64,000 nt of DNA from an uncultured Prevotella sp. (GTDB lineage Bacteria; Bacteroidota; Bacteroidia; Bacteroidales; Bacteroidaceae). Under the pieces are notes generated by a model. The model saw only the letters and a program-made list of their open reading frames with translations. It did not search any database and was not told the origin of the DNA. The DNA lies in assembly GCA_944319935.1 (NCBI GenBank), contig CALUFM010000007.1, forward strand, positions 1 to 64,000, given 5' to 3'. The translations under genes were made by a program, and so were the position numbers. This document shows, one piece after another, positions 45,864 to 54,346 of the stretch; the first letter of the stretch is position 1, and each line of letters starts with the position of its first letter.

Positions 45864-46385
45864 ATGAGACATAATAAGAAATTCAACCATCTGAGCCGTA
45901 CTGCATCTCACCGTAAGGCCATGCTCGCTAACATGGCAATTTCGCTGATAATGCACAAAAGAATCACTACGACTCTCGCAAAGGCCAAGGCCCTCAAGAT
46001 GTATGTGGAGCCCTTGATTACCCGTTCAAAGAACGACACAATGACATCGCGTCGTGTTGTCTTCCGCTACTTGCAGAACAAGTACGCTGTGACCGAGTTG
46101 TTCAAGGAGGTTGCTCCGAAGATAGGCGACCGTCCCGGAGGCTACACCCGCATCATCAAGCTGGGTACACGTCAGGGTGACGCCGCAGATGTTTGCTTCA
46201 TCGAGCTTGTGGACTTCGACGAGAACATGGCCAAGACTCCGAAGGCTGCCAAGAAGACTCGTCGTAGCCGCCGCTCAAAGGGTGCTGAAGCCGCTCCCGC
46301 CGCAGAGGCAACTGCAACAGAGGCTCCCGTAGCAGAAGAGGCTAAGGCCGAAGCTCCCGCCGAGGAAGCTCCCAAGGCTGAATAA
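45864..46385 (+). CDS. rplQ: 50S ribosomal protein L17 with Ala/Glu-rich tail
   Basis: A 173-residue L17; the core (1-125) starts [20 protein letters not shown], chosen over an upstream in-frame start at 45828 that lies in the hairpin. The last 40 or so residues are an added low-complexity tail after a basic [11 protein letters not shown] stretch, made almost only of Ala, Glu, Pro and Lys. Such tails are seen in Bacteroidota L17. It ends the long ribosomal cluster. Confidence 0.97.
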   Translation: MRHNKKFNHLSRTASHRKAMLANMAISLIMHKRITTTLAKAKALKMYVEPLITRSKNDTMTSRRVVFRYLQNKYAVTELFKEVAPKIGDRPGGYTRIIKLGTRQGDAADVCFIELVDFDENMAKTPKAAKKTRRSRRSKGAEAAPAAEATATEAPVAEEAKAEAPAEEAPKAE

Positions 46386-46412
46386 TCAAGTTAGGAAGTA
46401 TATCTCTATTAT

Positions 46413-46450
46413 AACGCTCCTTTCCGTGATGGGAAGGGGCGTTCTTTGTT
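46413..46450 (+). terminator. Terminator of the S10-spc-alpha cluster
   Basis: AACGCTCCTTTCC (46413-46425) pairs along all 13 positions with GGGAAGGGGCGTT (46431-46443), including two G-T pairs, with a 5-base loop, followed by CTTTGTTTT. Confidence 0.9.
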
Positions 46451-46656
46451 TTATGGTTAATCCGTGTTAATGATGCGAATACATTGTTTTGATGTAAAGG
46501 TATTTGCAAAGGCTTCTATGGCGAATGCTTCCGTATGGGAGAATATGGGGCTCATATATGAGAAAGCGTTTACTCTACGCTTTGTTTTGACGCATCGAAA
46601 CTTCGCGGCTTTCAATCCAGTCAAGTACAGGACAATGGTCGCTGCTCATGGGCTGT

Positions 46657-46730
46657 TTTACCCAAATCAGTCATTAGGATTTCTCACTGCCATACAACAC
46701 TAAGAAATCCTAATGACCGATTTGAGTTTA
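46657..46730. repeat. Compact copy of the CCCAAATC-GTCATTAGG element (copy 2)
   Basis: The 28-base left arm (46657-46684) and right arm (46703-46730) are inverted copies with four mismatches, around an 18-base centre. The arms carry the same CCCAAATCGGTCATTAGG core as the ends of the 203-base element at 20485. The region 46451-46950 holds no convincing gene besides this. Confidence 0.65.
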
Positions 46731-46947
46731 TCCGCGGTTTTTAATGTCACAACGTCACAACGCGGCGAAGGCGTTGACGGCCAAGATGCTGCACGGTGAC
46801 ATTAAGAGGAACGTCGCATTCACGTCTGTCATCATGCATGTGGCAACGGCGAATGCGTAATCCATGTCAATGTCACTATGAACCTGTTGGTAATCAGTAA
46901 TTTCGGTTGAGTAGTGATACCTTGACATTAACCCCAGTGTACAATGA

Positions 46948-47200
46948 CAATTTTCTGCCTTGTGCGCCGTTACGGTTGGATTGCCGTCGGGCATCGCCGC
47001 CGTTGGTTGCGACGGTGTGCGCATCGGAACGGAAAGCGGACGCATTGACGTTACGGGATTACTGCCGACGACGAGATTTCAATAACGACCGTTGACGGTG
47101 CATTGGTTTACAAGGGAAAGGGCAAGAAGGTGGATGTTCCCAATTCAGGCGTTTATATTGTTGGCATAAGGGGCGTCATTGTAAAGTGGTGGTTCGGTAA
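46948..47200 (+). pseudogene. Decayed C-terminal remnant of a sorted surface protein
   Basis: One frame gives SGIAAVGCDGVRIGTESGR then IDVTG; after a one-base shift near 47060 the next frame gives TADDEISITTVDGALVYKGK then KKVDVPNSGVYIVGIRGVIV. Joined, this is a typical type IX secretion C-terminal tail. A second one-base loss near 47186 removes the expected VKVVVR-stop ending (the stop would be at about 47198-47200). The upstream part of the gene is not recognisable. The strong terminator just downstream is still intact. Confidence 0.75.
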
Positions 47201-47221
47201 AGCTTGTTTTTATATATCCGA

Positions 47222-47280
47222 AAAAGGTGCAAGTGTCAGGTGGGGATTATGCCTTGTTGACGCTTGCACCTTTTGTTTTT
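47222..47280. terminator. Bidirectional terminator between the surface-protein remnant and the phosphatase gene
   Basis: AAAAGGTGCAAGTGTCA (47222-47238) pairs with TGACGCTTGCACCTTTT (47258-47274), one G-T pair, followed by GTTTTTTT. On the minus strand the hairpin is also followed by T, so it serves the phosphatase gene ending at 47388 too. Confidence 0.85.
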
Positions 47281-47387
47281 TTGCTGTATTGTCGTGAAGA
47301 TTTGTCCACGTTTTTAGTGTTGCCTGTCCGCTTGCCAGGCATCCGTCTGTTGTCTTCATGTAAATCGCCGTCACGTATTTCCTGGGA

Positions 47388-48683
47388 TCAGTCGTCTTCC
47401 ACTATGACTTCTGGCAGGTTGATGGCCTTTACTGTCCTCATCCAGTAAGCACGCAGGTCTTCCCAGTGGTAGAAAGGTCCGTGGTCTGTCTGTACGGGCA
47501 GCATGGCATCGCGCTCGTTGAGCAGCACGCGCACAAGGATGTCGTCGCTGCCGGCCTTGCGGTAGAAGGCCATCTGCACGTTGCCGCACATGGGTATGAT
47601 GCGGTACGTGCGGTAAGTGTCGGCTATGCGCTGCCAGTCAGTGGTCGGTTGGGTCAGCTTGCCGCATCCCATCAGGGCGGCCAGAGGCGCCAGTTGGGTG
47701 TCGTGGCCGTAGCGCAGGGTGACGGCCGTGTGCCCCGAGGCTATTACGGTGTCGGCCGTCAGCACGAAGTTCTCAAGCAGGTTGCGCCCCAGCTTGTACA
47801 TGCATTTGTCGCTCAAGGGCGACGGCCCCTTCTCGTAGTACCATTCGAAGTTGTTGCGCTGCCACAGGTCGTAACGCTCTTGCGGGGTGAACAGGAAGCC
47901 GAGCGACTCCGCGCCGTAGCTGCTCTGGCTGATGCCGTCAAGCTCGAATAGCTGTTGCATCAGCGTTGCGGGCTGCGCGATGTTGGCCTTCACGTAATCA
48001 TCGCCGGTGAAGAGCTGCCTCATCAGGCGGTCATGGTGTACGTATGCGCTGTCAGCCCTGCGGTACACTTCGTCGCTGCCGGCCAGGTGCCGCTTGTCGT
48101 AAGCCTTGCTCTTGTATTTCAGGTAGGGCACGTCTTTCAGGCTCGCGTCCATCGTGATTACCAGTCTCGGGTTGAGCCGAGCCAGCTCCGTGCAGCCGTT
48201 GGCCATCGAGAGGAAGGCTCGGCTTTTCACCGTAGAGCGTGCGTCAACGTGCGTGCCGTCGGCGAATGCTGCCGGCCATCGTCTCATCATGCGCCCCACG
48301 AGCAGCCGGTGTTGCTCTGCGCCTTTCTTTGTAAGTTCGCCATAGCGCCCCTCGGCCTCGGCGGCCAGGCTTCTTATTATTTCGAGGGCGCGCCGTCCGT
48401 CGGCAGTCAGGTAGCCCGCGCTGTCGGCCTTGGCCAACGCTGCCATGGGCTCGGTATATTTTTCCTTGTCCGTAAGGAAGCGTGAGCCGTGGCGTGCGAA
48501 GACCGAAACGTAGAAAGCTTCATATCCCGCAGGAGGCGTTGCGGCTGCGGGTTCGGTGGGTTCGTAGGCGAGATATTTTCCGGCGGCCAGCTTGGGGTTG
48601 TGTTCTATCTCGTCCCATGCCGTCTGCGCGGTTGCCCCCAGCGTCAGCAGGGCGGCGACGATGACGGTTGAAAGTCTTTTCAT
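47388..48683 (-). CDS. Histidine acid phosphatase family protein (phytase/MINPP-like)
   Basis: 431 residues from the start at 48683 (signal peptide MKRLSTVIVAALLTLGATAQ; an in-frame start at 48725 would hide it). The catalytic RHGSR is at residues 64-68 (SVFARHGSRFL), and the acid-base partner is the His-Asp in LRYGHDTQLAPLAAL. The large helical cap lies between them. Such exported enzymes release phosphate from phytate, inositol phosphates or other monoesters. MINPP enzymes usually have HAE rather than HD, so general acid phosphatase is equally likely. It is monocistronic. Confidence 0.87.
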   Translation of the reverse strand: MKRLSTVIVAALLTLGATAQTAWDEIEHNPKLAAGKYLAYEPTEPAAATPPAGYEAFYVSVFARHGSRFLTDKEKYTEPMAALAKADSAGYLTADGRRALEIIRSLAAEAEGRYGELTKKGAEQHRLLVGRMMRRWPAAFADGTHVDARSTVKSRAFLSMANGCTELARLNPRLVITMDASLKDVPYLKYKSKAYDKRHLAGSDEVYRRADSAYVHHDRLMRQLFTGDDYVKANIAQPATLMQQLFELDGISQSSYGAESLGFLFTPQERYDLWQRNNFEWYYEKGPSPLSDKCMYKLGRNLLENFVLTADTVIASGHTAVTLRYGHDTQLAPLAALMGCGKLTQPTTDWQRIADTYRTYRIIPMCGNVQMAFYRKAGSDDILVRVLLNERDAMLPVQTDHGPFYHWEDLRAYWMRTVKAINLPEVIVEDD

Positions 48684-48712
48684 GTCGTTATGTCTTGTTA
48701 TGTTTTGCGCGG

Positions 48713-48720
48713 CAAAGTTA
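48713..48720 (-). promoter_or_regulatory. Candidate -7 element for the phosphatase gene
   Basis: The minus strand reads TAACTTTG, matching TAnnTTTG, 30 bases before the start. No TTTG is seen at the -33 distance. Confidence 0.45.
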
Positions 48721-48864
48721 GGCATTTCCCGCCATCTGTGTTTCGGTGCGGTGGCGAGTTTGGCGCATTGTCACCGAATTGTAACATTCTCCATCCGTCG
48801 TGGCCCTCTGTGGGTTGTCTCATGCCCCGGTTGCTTACTGACAGCCGGAGACGGCCTTCTGCCT

Positions 48865-48930
48865 TGCAAAAGGCATCCTTTCGCACGCCAAGAGACGCTC
48901 TTTTGCAGCCTGAAAGGCGGCCTTTTGCCA
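48865..48930. repeat. AAAGG/CCTTT dispersed repeat (copy C)
   Basis: Three units in alternating order: GCAAAAGGCATCCTTTCGC, AGAGACGCTCTTTTGC and GAAAGGCGGCCTTTTGCC. They resemble copies at 15759, 21608, 52401 and 56655. No gene is seen between 48721 and 49220. Confidence 0.7.
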
Positions 48931-49094
48931 ATGCGCTGATTGTCAATGCTTTGTGAATGCGTGGCTCGCGTTTGTCAATTGTGCGTATGCCTGCGCCTTT
49001 AATTCCGCATGCACGGGCATTCGTCCTTAACTTAAAATAGGGAAAATCCTATCGCTTTTAGGAGTTTTTCGCGCCCGTTGTCATTGATAATGTT

Positions 49095-49190
49095 TATCTT
49101 TGCATAAGATAAGCAGCATCTCGGGAACGAAAACAAAAGCTTGTTTCGCTCGCTGTTGTTTTATGTTCCGCCCGGTTAGCGTTATCTTTG
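49095..49190 (+). promoter_or_regulatory. Two candidate -7 elements in tandem
   Basis: TATCTTTG occurs twice, at 49095-49102 and 49183-49190, upstream of the lipoprotein gene at 49221. Both match the -7 consensus exactly; -33 boxes are weak. Two start points, or one promoter and a decayed duplicate, are possible. Confidence 0.5.
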
Positions 49191-49220
49191 CACAGACATA
49201 CAAGGACGAAGGAGGTAGTC

Positions 49221-50069
49221 ATGAAGAGGTTTATGATAATGTCGTTGGCGGCGGTCACGTTGCTTGGCGGCTGCACGACGTATGCAGGTAGCGGCGCGTT
49301 TTCGGGCGCGACGCTTGGTTCGGTCATCGGTTCGGCTATTGGCGGCATCACTGGCGGCCCTCGCGGCAGCGATGTAGGCACGCTTATCGGCATGGCCGGA
49401 GGTGCGGCCATAGGTGGCGCGGTAGGCGCGCAGGCCGACAAGAAGCAGCAGGAGTACCGTGAGGTTGATGACGCACGCTTTGAGCGCAAGTACCGTGAAC
49501 ACCGCGAGGCGGCCACGCGTGACAGCGGCTATGGCAGTCAGGATGACGACCGTTATTATGGCGACGAGAGCGGTTTCGACCCTGAAGGGCGTGGCGACGA
49601 TGTGCTTTACGACTTCAGGGGGTCTGATTATACGGGCGATTACACCGCCTCTCACCCTGTTGACGTGGCCCCGTCGGTCAGGTATGACGACATAAGCTCG
49701 CCGCGCCGTGACGCCGCCCGGCCCCTTGAGGTGTGTGGCGCGCGCTTTGTTGACAGTAATGAAGACCGCAAGCTGAACGCCGGAGAGCTTGGCAAAGTCA
49801 TCTTCGAGGTGTACAACACGTCACGGGAACCTGTGTATGACGTACAGCCGATGGTGGTTGAAACGACGGGGAGCAAGCACATGCAGATATCAAACACCAT
49901 CCACGTGGAGCGCATAATGCCGGGCAAGGGCGTGCGTTACACAGCCGTGGTGAAGGCCGGCAAGCGGCTCAAGGACGGCCGCCTGACATTCCATGTGTAC
50001 GCCGTTGAGGGCAACCGGGGCGTAGTGTCGAATGTCAGTGAGTTCAACATCCGGGCCAGCAAGAAGTGA
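49221..50069 (+). CDS. Glycine-zipper lipoprotein
   Basis: 282 residues from the start at 49221. The signal peptide ends LLGGC with Cys18 as the lipidated residue. A glycine-zipper segment (about 24-72: GATLGSVIGSAIGGITGG, then GTLIGMAGGAAIGGAVGA) could insert in or span a membrane. A charged, Tyr/Asp-rich linker (about 75-170) follows. A C-terminal beta domain (about 172-282: FVDSNEDRKLNAGELGKVIF, RLTFHVYAVEGNRGVVS) resembles an Ig-like or EF-hand-adjacent fold. The function is unknown; envelope location is likely. Confidence 0.78.
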   Translation: MKRFMIMSLAAVTLLGGCTTYAGSGAFSGATLGSVIGSAIGGITGGPRGSDVGTLIGMAGGAAIGGAVGAQADKKQQEYREVDDARFERKYREHREAATRDSGYGSQDDDRYYGDESGFDPEGRGDDVLYDFRGSDYTGDYTASHPVDVAPSVRYDDISSPRRDAARPLEVCGARFVDSNEDRKLNAGELGKVIFEVYNTSREPVYDVQPMVVETTGSKHMQISNTIHVERIMPGKGVRYTAVVKAGKRLKDGRLTFHVYAVEGNRGVVSNVSEFNIRASKK

Positions 50070-50140
50070 TGCGCGTTTGAAGTTTTTGTGATTGAGATTT
50101 TAGGAATGGCCTTGCCATGAGGCTTAACCGTGCTGGAAAA

Positions 50141-51124
50141 ATGAAAAGGAAAATCATAATAGCCGTTGTTTCGGTTTTTGCAGTGCTTGCGTTGGTTGCG
50201 TTCGGCGCGGGCTGGTACATGTTGGATTACGCCCTCGCGCCGGCAGCCGACGCGCAGGACATGGCGAAACGTTACAACAGGATGTACGCTGAATACCCTT
50301 ACATGCGGCCGTGGGTTGACAGCCTGAAGTCGGCCAAGGTGTTGCGCGACACGTTCATAATAATGCCTGACGGCGAACGCCACCACGCCGTGTACGCGCG
50401 CAACGACAGCGCGGCCGGCCGCACGGCCATACTTGTGCATGGATACAAGGACAGCCACATAGGCATGCTGCCCATAGCTAAGGTTTACGCCGACATGGGT
50501 TGCAACATCCTGTTGCCCGACCTGCACGCCCACGGCCTGAGCGACGGCGGCGATATACAGATGGGATGGAAAGACCGTGAGGACGTGATACGCTGGATAG
50601 GCGTGGCTGACAGCCTCTTCGCCGGCGAGTATGGCCGTCCGCGCATAGTGCTGCACGGCGTTTCGATGGGAGCGGCCACGGTGATGAACGTGGCCGGCGA
50701 GAGTCTGCCGGCGAGCGTGAAGGGCTTTGTGGAAGACTGCGGGTACACGAGTGTGTGGGACGAGTTCAGCCATCAGCTCGGCGAACAGTTCGGACTTCCG
50801 CCCTTCCCAGTGCTTTATGCCGCCAGCGCATTGTGCAAGTTGCGTTACGGATGGACGTTCGGCGAGGCATCACCCGTAAGCCAATTGGCCAAGAGGGACG
50901 TCCCGATGCTGTACATCCATGGCTCGTCAGACGATTATGTGCCGTCGCCGATGGTGTTCCCGCTTTACAATGCCAATCCGCGTTACCTGCCCGAAGGCGG
51001 CGTCTACCGCCCGTATAACGACATCTGGATAACCGCCGGCAGTGCCCATGCCCGCTCGTTCCATGACTATTCGGACGAATACGCCGAAAGGGTGGGGCGG
51101 TTCGTCGATAAGGTTCTTCGCTGA
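50141..51124 (+). CDS. Alpha/beta hydrolase, membrane-anchored
   Basis: 327 residues with an N-terminal membrane helix (about 4-26). The hydrolase fold shows LVHGYKDS (99-105), the nucleophile elbow HGVSMG with Ser175, an acid at Asp264 or Asp265 (HGSSDDYVP) and the catalytic His303 (GSAHARS). It resembles the BAAT/DUF-type cell-envelope esterases often annotated as alpha/beta hydrolase. The substrate is unknown. It starts 71 bases after the glycine-zipper lipoprotein gene and may share its transcript. Confidence 0.87.
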   Translation: MKRKIIIAVVSVFAVLALVAFGAGWYMLDYALAPAADAQDMAKRYNRMYAEYPYMRPWVDSLKSAKVLRDTFIIMPDGERHHAVYARNDSAAGRTAILVHGYKDSHIGMLPIAKVYADMGCNILLPDLHAHGLSDGGDIQMGWKDREDVIRWIGVADSLFAGEYGRPRIVLHGVSMGAATVMNVAGESLPASVKGFVEDCGYTSVWDEFSHQLGEQFGLPPFPVLYAASALCKLRYGWTFGEASPVSQLAKRDVPMLYIHGSSDDYVPSPMVFPLYNANPRYLPEGGVYRPYNDIWITAGSAHARSFHDYSDEYAERVGRFVDKVLR

Positions 51125-51140
51125 ACGGCTAAATGCTTGT

Positions 51141-51180
51141 GTCAAAGAGTTGTGCTGCCAATGCTGCACAACTCTTTGAC
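51141..51180. terminator. Shared terminator of two convergent genes
   Basis: GTCAAAGAGTTGTGC (51141-51155) and GCACAACTCTTTGAC (51166-51180) form a perfect 15-bp stem with a 10-base loop, followed by TTTTGAC on the plus strand. The minus-strand glycerate kinase stop codon (51142-51144) lies within the hairpin, so the last 12 or so codons of that gene are part of the terminator. Confidence 0.8.
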
Positions 51181-52242
51181 TTTTGACTCTATATTCCTTA
51201 CAGCCACGTCTTTTTTCATGGCTACGGCCAAGTCAGTGCCGTCAGGCGTCGCGCTTTCAACCTTGGCGAAGCCAGCTTTCATCAAGTCTTCTTTGTCGTT
51301 GACGCGCCCGGCCAGCAGCCATGCGGGCACGCCTTTCAGCCTTGCGCGCTCCATTACGCGCAGGGGCAGCTTGCCCATCAGCGTCTGGCGGTCGGCGTGT
51401 CCCTCGCCTGTGATGACGCATGTCGCGTCGTCCAAAGCCTTGTCGAAGCCTGAAATGTCAAGCATCAGGTCAGCCCCCGACCGCCTTTCGGCTTGCAGGT
51501 ATTGCATGAAGGCGTAGCCCAAGCCTCCCGCCGCCCCGGCTCCCGGGGCTTGTGAGCGGTCGTATCCGAAGTGGCGAGCCGACGCGCGGGCGAACCTCTC
51601 GGTGCGTTTTTCAAGCAGGGGCAGCATTTCCGGCGTAGCCCCTTTCTGCTGTGCGAACACCGCAGCCGCGCCGCTGGGCCCGCAAAGCGGGTTGTCAACG
51701 TCGCACGCCAGCGTGAAGCTGCACCTGCCCAAGTCGGCCGCCAGGGCGTCGCCGATAGTTCCCCCGCGCGGCGCGAGCTTGTCGGTAAGGGCGCGGAGCA
51801 TGCCTATGCCGGCGTCGCTCGTGCCGCTGCCGCCGAGGCCTATTATGAATTTGCGGCATCCCCGCTTCACTGCCGCCGCCAAGAGTTCGCCCATTCCGTA
51901 GCTTGTAGCCCTCACTGGGTTGCGCTCATCCTCCTTTATCAGCGACAGGCCGCACGCCCTGGCCGTCTCTATTATGGCCGTGCCGTCAGGCGTTACGCCG
52001 TATTCAGCCTCAATCCTGCGCATCAGCGGGTCATGCACGTATGTGCTGATTATGTCGCCGCCAAGGGCGGCCATGGCGGTTTCAAGCATACCTTCGCCGC
52101 CGTCAGACACCGGCATGCGCACCACTTCCGCGCCGCCGTCGCACCCATGCAGGGCCTCGGCCACGGCGTCACACGCCTCGGCCGCCGTTAGGCATCCCTT
52201 GAACGAGTCCATGGCCACGACATATTTTTTCTTCTCCGTCAT
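51142..52242 (-). CDS. Glycerate kinase
   Basis: 366 residues from the start at 52242 (MTEKKKYVVAMDSFKGCLTA); an upstream in-frame extension to 52482 is through repeat DNA and is rejected. VSDGGEGMLETAMAALGGD, the GLGGSGTSDAGIGML loop and GAGAAGGLGYAFMQY fit the GarK/GlxK family, which phosphorylates D-glycerate to 2- or 3-phosphoglycerate. The product isomer cannot be told from sequence. It converges on the hydrolase gene. Confidence 0.93.
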   Translation of the reverse strand: MTEKKKYVVAMDSFKGCLTAAEACDAVAEALHGCDGGAEVVRMPVSDGGEGMLETAMAALGGDIISTYVHDPLMRRIEAEYGVTPDGTAIIETARACGLSLIKEDERNPVRATSYGMGELLAAAVKRGCRKFIIGLGGSGTSDAGIGMLRALTDKLAPRGGTIGDALAADLGRCSFTLACDVDNPLCGPSGAAAVFAQQKGATPEMLPLLEKRTERFARASARHFGYDRSQAPGAGAAGGLGYAFMQYLQAERRSGADLMLDISGFDKALDDATCVITGEGHADRQTLMGKLPLRVMERARLKGVPAWLLAGRVNDKEDLMKAGFAKVESATPDGTDLAVAMKKDVAVRNIESKVKELCSIGSTTL

Positions 52243-52278
52243 TGTCTTGCTTTTGTTTTTATTCGTTCTTTTGCGCTC

Positions 52279-52286
52279 CAAAGATA
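52279..52286 (-). promoter_or_regulatory. Candidate -7 element for glycerate kinase
   Basis: The minus strand reads TATCTTTG, an exact TAnnTTTG match, 36 bases before the start at 52242. Confidence 0.55.
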
Positions 52287-52400
52287 CGCATTTTATTTCG
52301 GTCGCGGTCGGTCGGCGGTGTGGATTGTGGTGGCTTGGCGTGCTGTTTTCGCCTGGATGAGCCGCCCCGCAGGGCTCCCGCCGCTCCCGTTTGCGGCAAA

Positions 52401-52480
52401 TTGCGCCGTGAAAGGCCGTCAATCGTGTTGCGAAAGGCCGTCTTTCACATCGCAAAAAGTGGTCTTTTGCAATGCGTTGC
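52401..52480. repeat. AAAGG/CCTTT dispersed repeat (copy D)
   Basis: Alternating units GTGAAAGGCCGTC, GCGAAAGGCCGTCTTTC and GCAAAAAGTGGTCTTTTGC fill this stretch between glycerate kinase and ilvA. Pairing is less perfect than in copies A and E. Confidence 0.6.
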
Positions 52481-52603
52481 AAGTCAGCGTGTTACGTGTC
52501 TTGCGGCAAACCGTCTCACGGCAAGGCGTTTTGGGCTTCGGCGGTGATGGCCGTGCGGTAAGTATAACGATGCTTAACGGCGAAAAAATCTTTGCCTTAC
52601 GTC

Positions 52604-52634
52604 TTGCATTGTCAGAAATTTTTGTCTAAATTTG
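52604..52634 (+). promoter_or_regulatory. Promoter of ilvA-ridA
   Basis: TTG (52604-52606), a 20-base spacer and TAAATTTG (52627-52634). The start of ilvA is 28 bases downstream. Confidence 0.65.
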
Positions 52635-52662
52635 CATACCGAAATCTGATAAAACGAAAAAT

Positions 52663-53856
52663 ATGCTTAATTTAGACGAACTTTACAAGGCACGTTATGT
52701 GCTGAGTAAGATACTTAGGCGCACCGAACTTGTACACGCGCCCAAGCTGAATCCAGAGAGTGACATTTACCTTAAACCGGAGAACTTGCAGATTACAGGC
52801 TCGTTCAAAGTGCGCGGCGCGTATTACATGGTGTCGCAGCTTAGCGACGAGGAGAAGAAGAAAGGCGTCATCGCCTGTTCGGCCGGCAACCACGCCCAGG
52901 GCGTAGCCCTCGGCGCGACGAGCAACGGCATCAAGTCGCTCATCTGCCTTCCTGAGGGCGCGCCCATCAGCAAGGTTGAGGCCACACGCCGCCTCGGTGC
53001 CGAAATCTGCCTCGTACCAGGCGTTTATGACGACGCTTACCAGCGCGCGCTGCAACTGCGCGACGAACATGGTTACGCCTTCGTGCATCCCTTCAACGAC
53101 GAGCGTGTGATAGCCGGACAGGGCACCATCGGCCTTGAGATGATTGACGACCTGGCCGACGTAGAGGCCGTTGTCGTGCCAATCGGTGGTGGTGGACTTA
53201 TAAGCGGCGTGGCTTTCGCCATAAAGTCGCTCAACCCGAAGGTGAAAGTCTACGGCGTACAGGCTGCCGGCGCGCCAAGCATGTACCAGAGCATACACGA
53301 ACACAAGGCCGTGACGCTTGACAGCGTATCGACCGTCGCCGACGGTATCGCCGTGAAGACCCCGGGCGATTTGACCTTCGACATCTGCTCGAAATACGTT
53401 GACGACATAGCTCTCGTGAGCGAAGACGAGATTTGCGCAGCCATACTCCGCCTGCTTGAAGAGAACAAGATGGTGGCCGAGGGTGCGGGCGCGGTGAGCG
53501 TGGCTGCCGCCATGTTCAACAAGGTGCCTATCAAGGGCAAGAAGACCATCTGCCTTGTGAGCGGTGGAAACATCGACGTGAACATCCTGAACCGCGTCGT
53601 AAACCGCGGTCTCGACAAGGACGGGCGCATCTGCACGCTCACCATGGAACTTGCCGACAAGCCCGGGCAGTTGCTTGAGGTCATCGAGGTGCTGGCCTCT
53701 CTCGGCGCGAACGTGTTGAGCGTACACCACGAGCGCGGCGTGTTCGGCCAGAGCGTCAACGCTTGCGAACTGAGCGTAAGGCTCGAGACGCGCAACCACG
53801 AGCATGTTGAGGCCATCAAGGAAGGATTGCAGAAAAAGGGGTTCAACCTCAAATAA
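52663..53856 (+). CDS. ilvA: Threonine ammonia-lyase (threonine dehydratase)
   Basis: A 397-residue PLP enzyme turning threonine into 2-oxobutanoate and ammonia. The PLP Lys49 lies in ITGSFKVRGA, the phosphate loop is SAGNHAQG (73-80) and GGGGL at 175-179. A single ACT domain (about 322-397: DKPGQLLEVIEVLASLGANV) follows, as in the shorter IlvA class with one regulatory domain, so control by isoleucine may differ from the two-ACT enzyme. The initial enamine/imine product is handled by RidA, encoded 28 bases downstream. Confidence 0.95.
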   Translation: MLNLDELYKARYVLSKILRRTELVHAPKLNPESDIYLKPENLQITGSFKVRGAYYMVSQLSDEEKKKGVIACSAGNHAQGVALGATSNGIKSLICLPEGAPISKVEATRRLGAEICLVPGVYDDAYQRALQLRDEHGYAFVHPFNDERVIAGQGTIGLEMIDDLADVEAVVVPIGGGGLISGVAFAIKSLNPKVKVYGVQAAGAPSMYQSIHEHKAVTLDSVSTVADGIAVKTPGDLTFDICSKYVDDIALVSEDEICAAILRLLEENKMVAEGAGAVSVAAAMFNKVPIKGKKTICLVSGGNIDVNILNRVVNRGLDKDGRICTLTMELADKPGQLLEVIEVLASLGANVLSVHHERGVFGQSVNACELSVRLETRNHEHVEAIKEGLQKKGFNLK

Positions 53857-53884
53857 ATTTTCATAAAGCATAAATTTGAACAAA

Positions 53885-54259
53885 ATGAAAGCATTACATT
53901 CAGACAAGGCACCCAAGGCTTTGGGTCCTTACAGCCAGGCAATAGTTGCCGGCGGATTTGTGTTCGCGTCAGGCCAAGTGCCCATCGACCCCGCAACGGG
54001 TGAGTTCGCAGAGGGCGGAATCAAGGAGCAGACACGCCAGTCGCTCACCAACGTGACCAACGTTCTCGCCGAGGCGGGCATCGACCTGAGCCATGTTGTC
54101 AAGACAACGGTGTTCCTCTCAGACATGGACAACTTCGCTGCTATGAACGAGGTTTACGCTACCTTCTTCAAGGAGCCGTTCCCCGCTCGTTCCGCCGTTG
54201 CCGTAAAGACGCTGCCCAAAGGCGCGCTGGTAGAGGTGGAAGTTATCGCCGAGCTGTAA
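53885..54259 (+). CDS. ridA: RidA family reactive intermediate deaminase
   Basis: 124 residues from ATG 53885 (MKALHSDKAPKALGPYSQAI). The signature GPYSQAIVAGGFVFASGQVP, the conserved Arg in ARSAVAVKTLPKGALVEVEV and the C-terminal EVEVIAEL are all present, so it belongs to the active RidA group. It hydrolyses 2-aminocrotonate or 2-aminoacrylate from PLP dehydratases. Its place right behind ilvA is a direct functional link. Confidence 0.96.
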   Translation: MKALHSDKAPKALGPYSQAIVAGGFVFASGQVPIDPATGEFAEGGIKEQTRQSLTNVTNVLAEAGIDLSHVVKTTVFLSDMDNFAAMNEVYATFFKEPFPARSAVAVKTLPKGALVEVEVIAEL

Positions 54260-54286
54260 TCTTTGGTATTTAAAGGGATAAAGAGA

Positions 54287-54346
54287 GGAAAGGCAAGCCG
54301 TGCCGCGTCTCATGTTCAGACGCCGCCGCTTGCCTTTCCTTTTTTG
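54287..54346 (+). terminator. Terminator of ilvA-ridA
   Basis: GGAAAGGCAAGC (54287-54298) is exactly complementary to GCTTGCCTTTCC (54328-54339), an inner GCGTCT/AGACGC stem extends it, and TTTTTTG follows. Confidence 0.9.

Noticed and set aside
46464..46703. 79-codon plus-strand frame after the rplQ terminator
   Set aside because: It has no ribosome binding site or promoter, no similarity to a family, and it runs into the inverted repeat at 46657.
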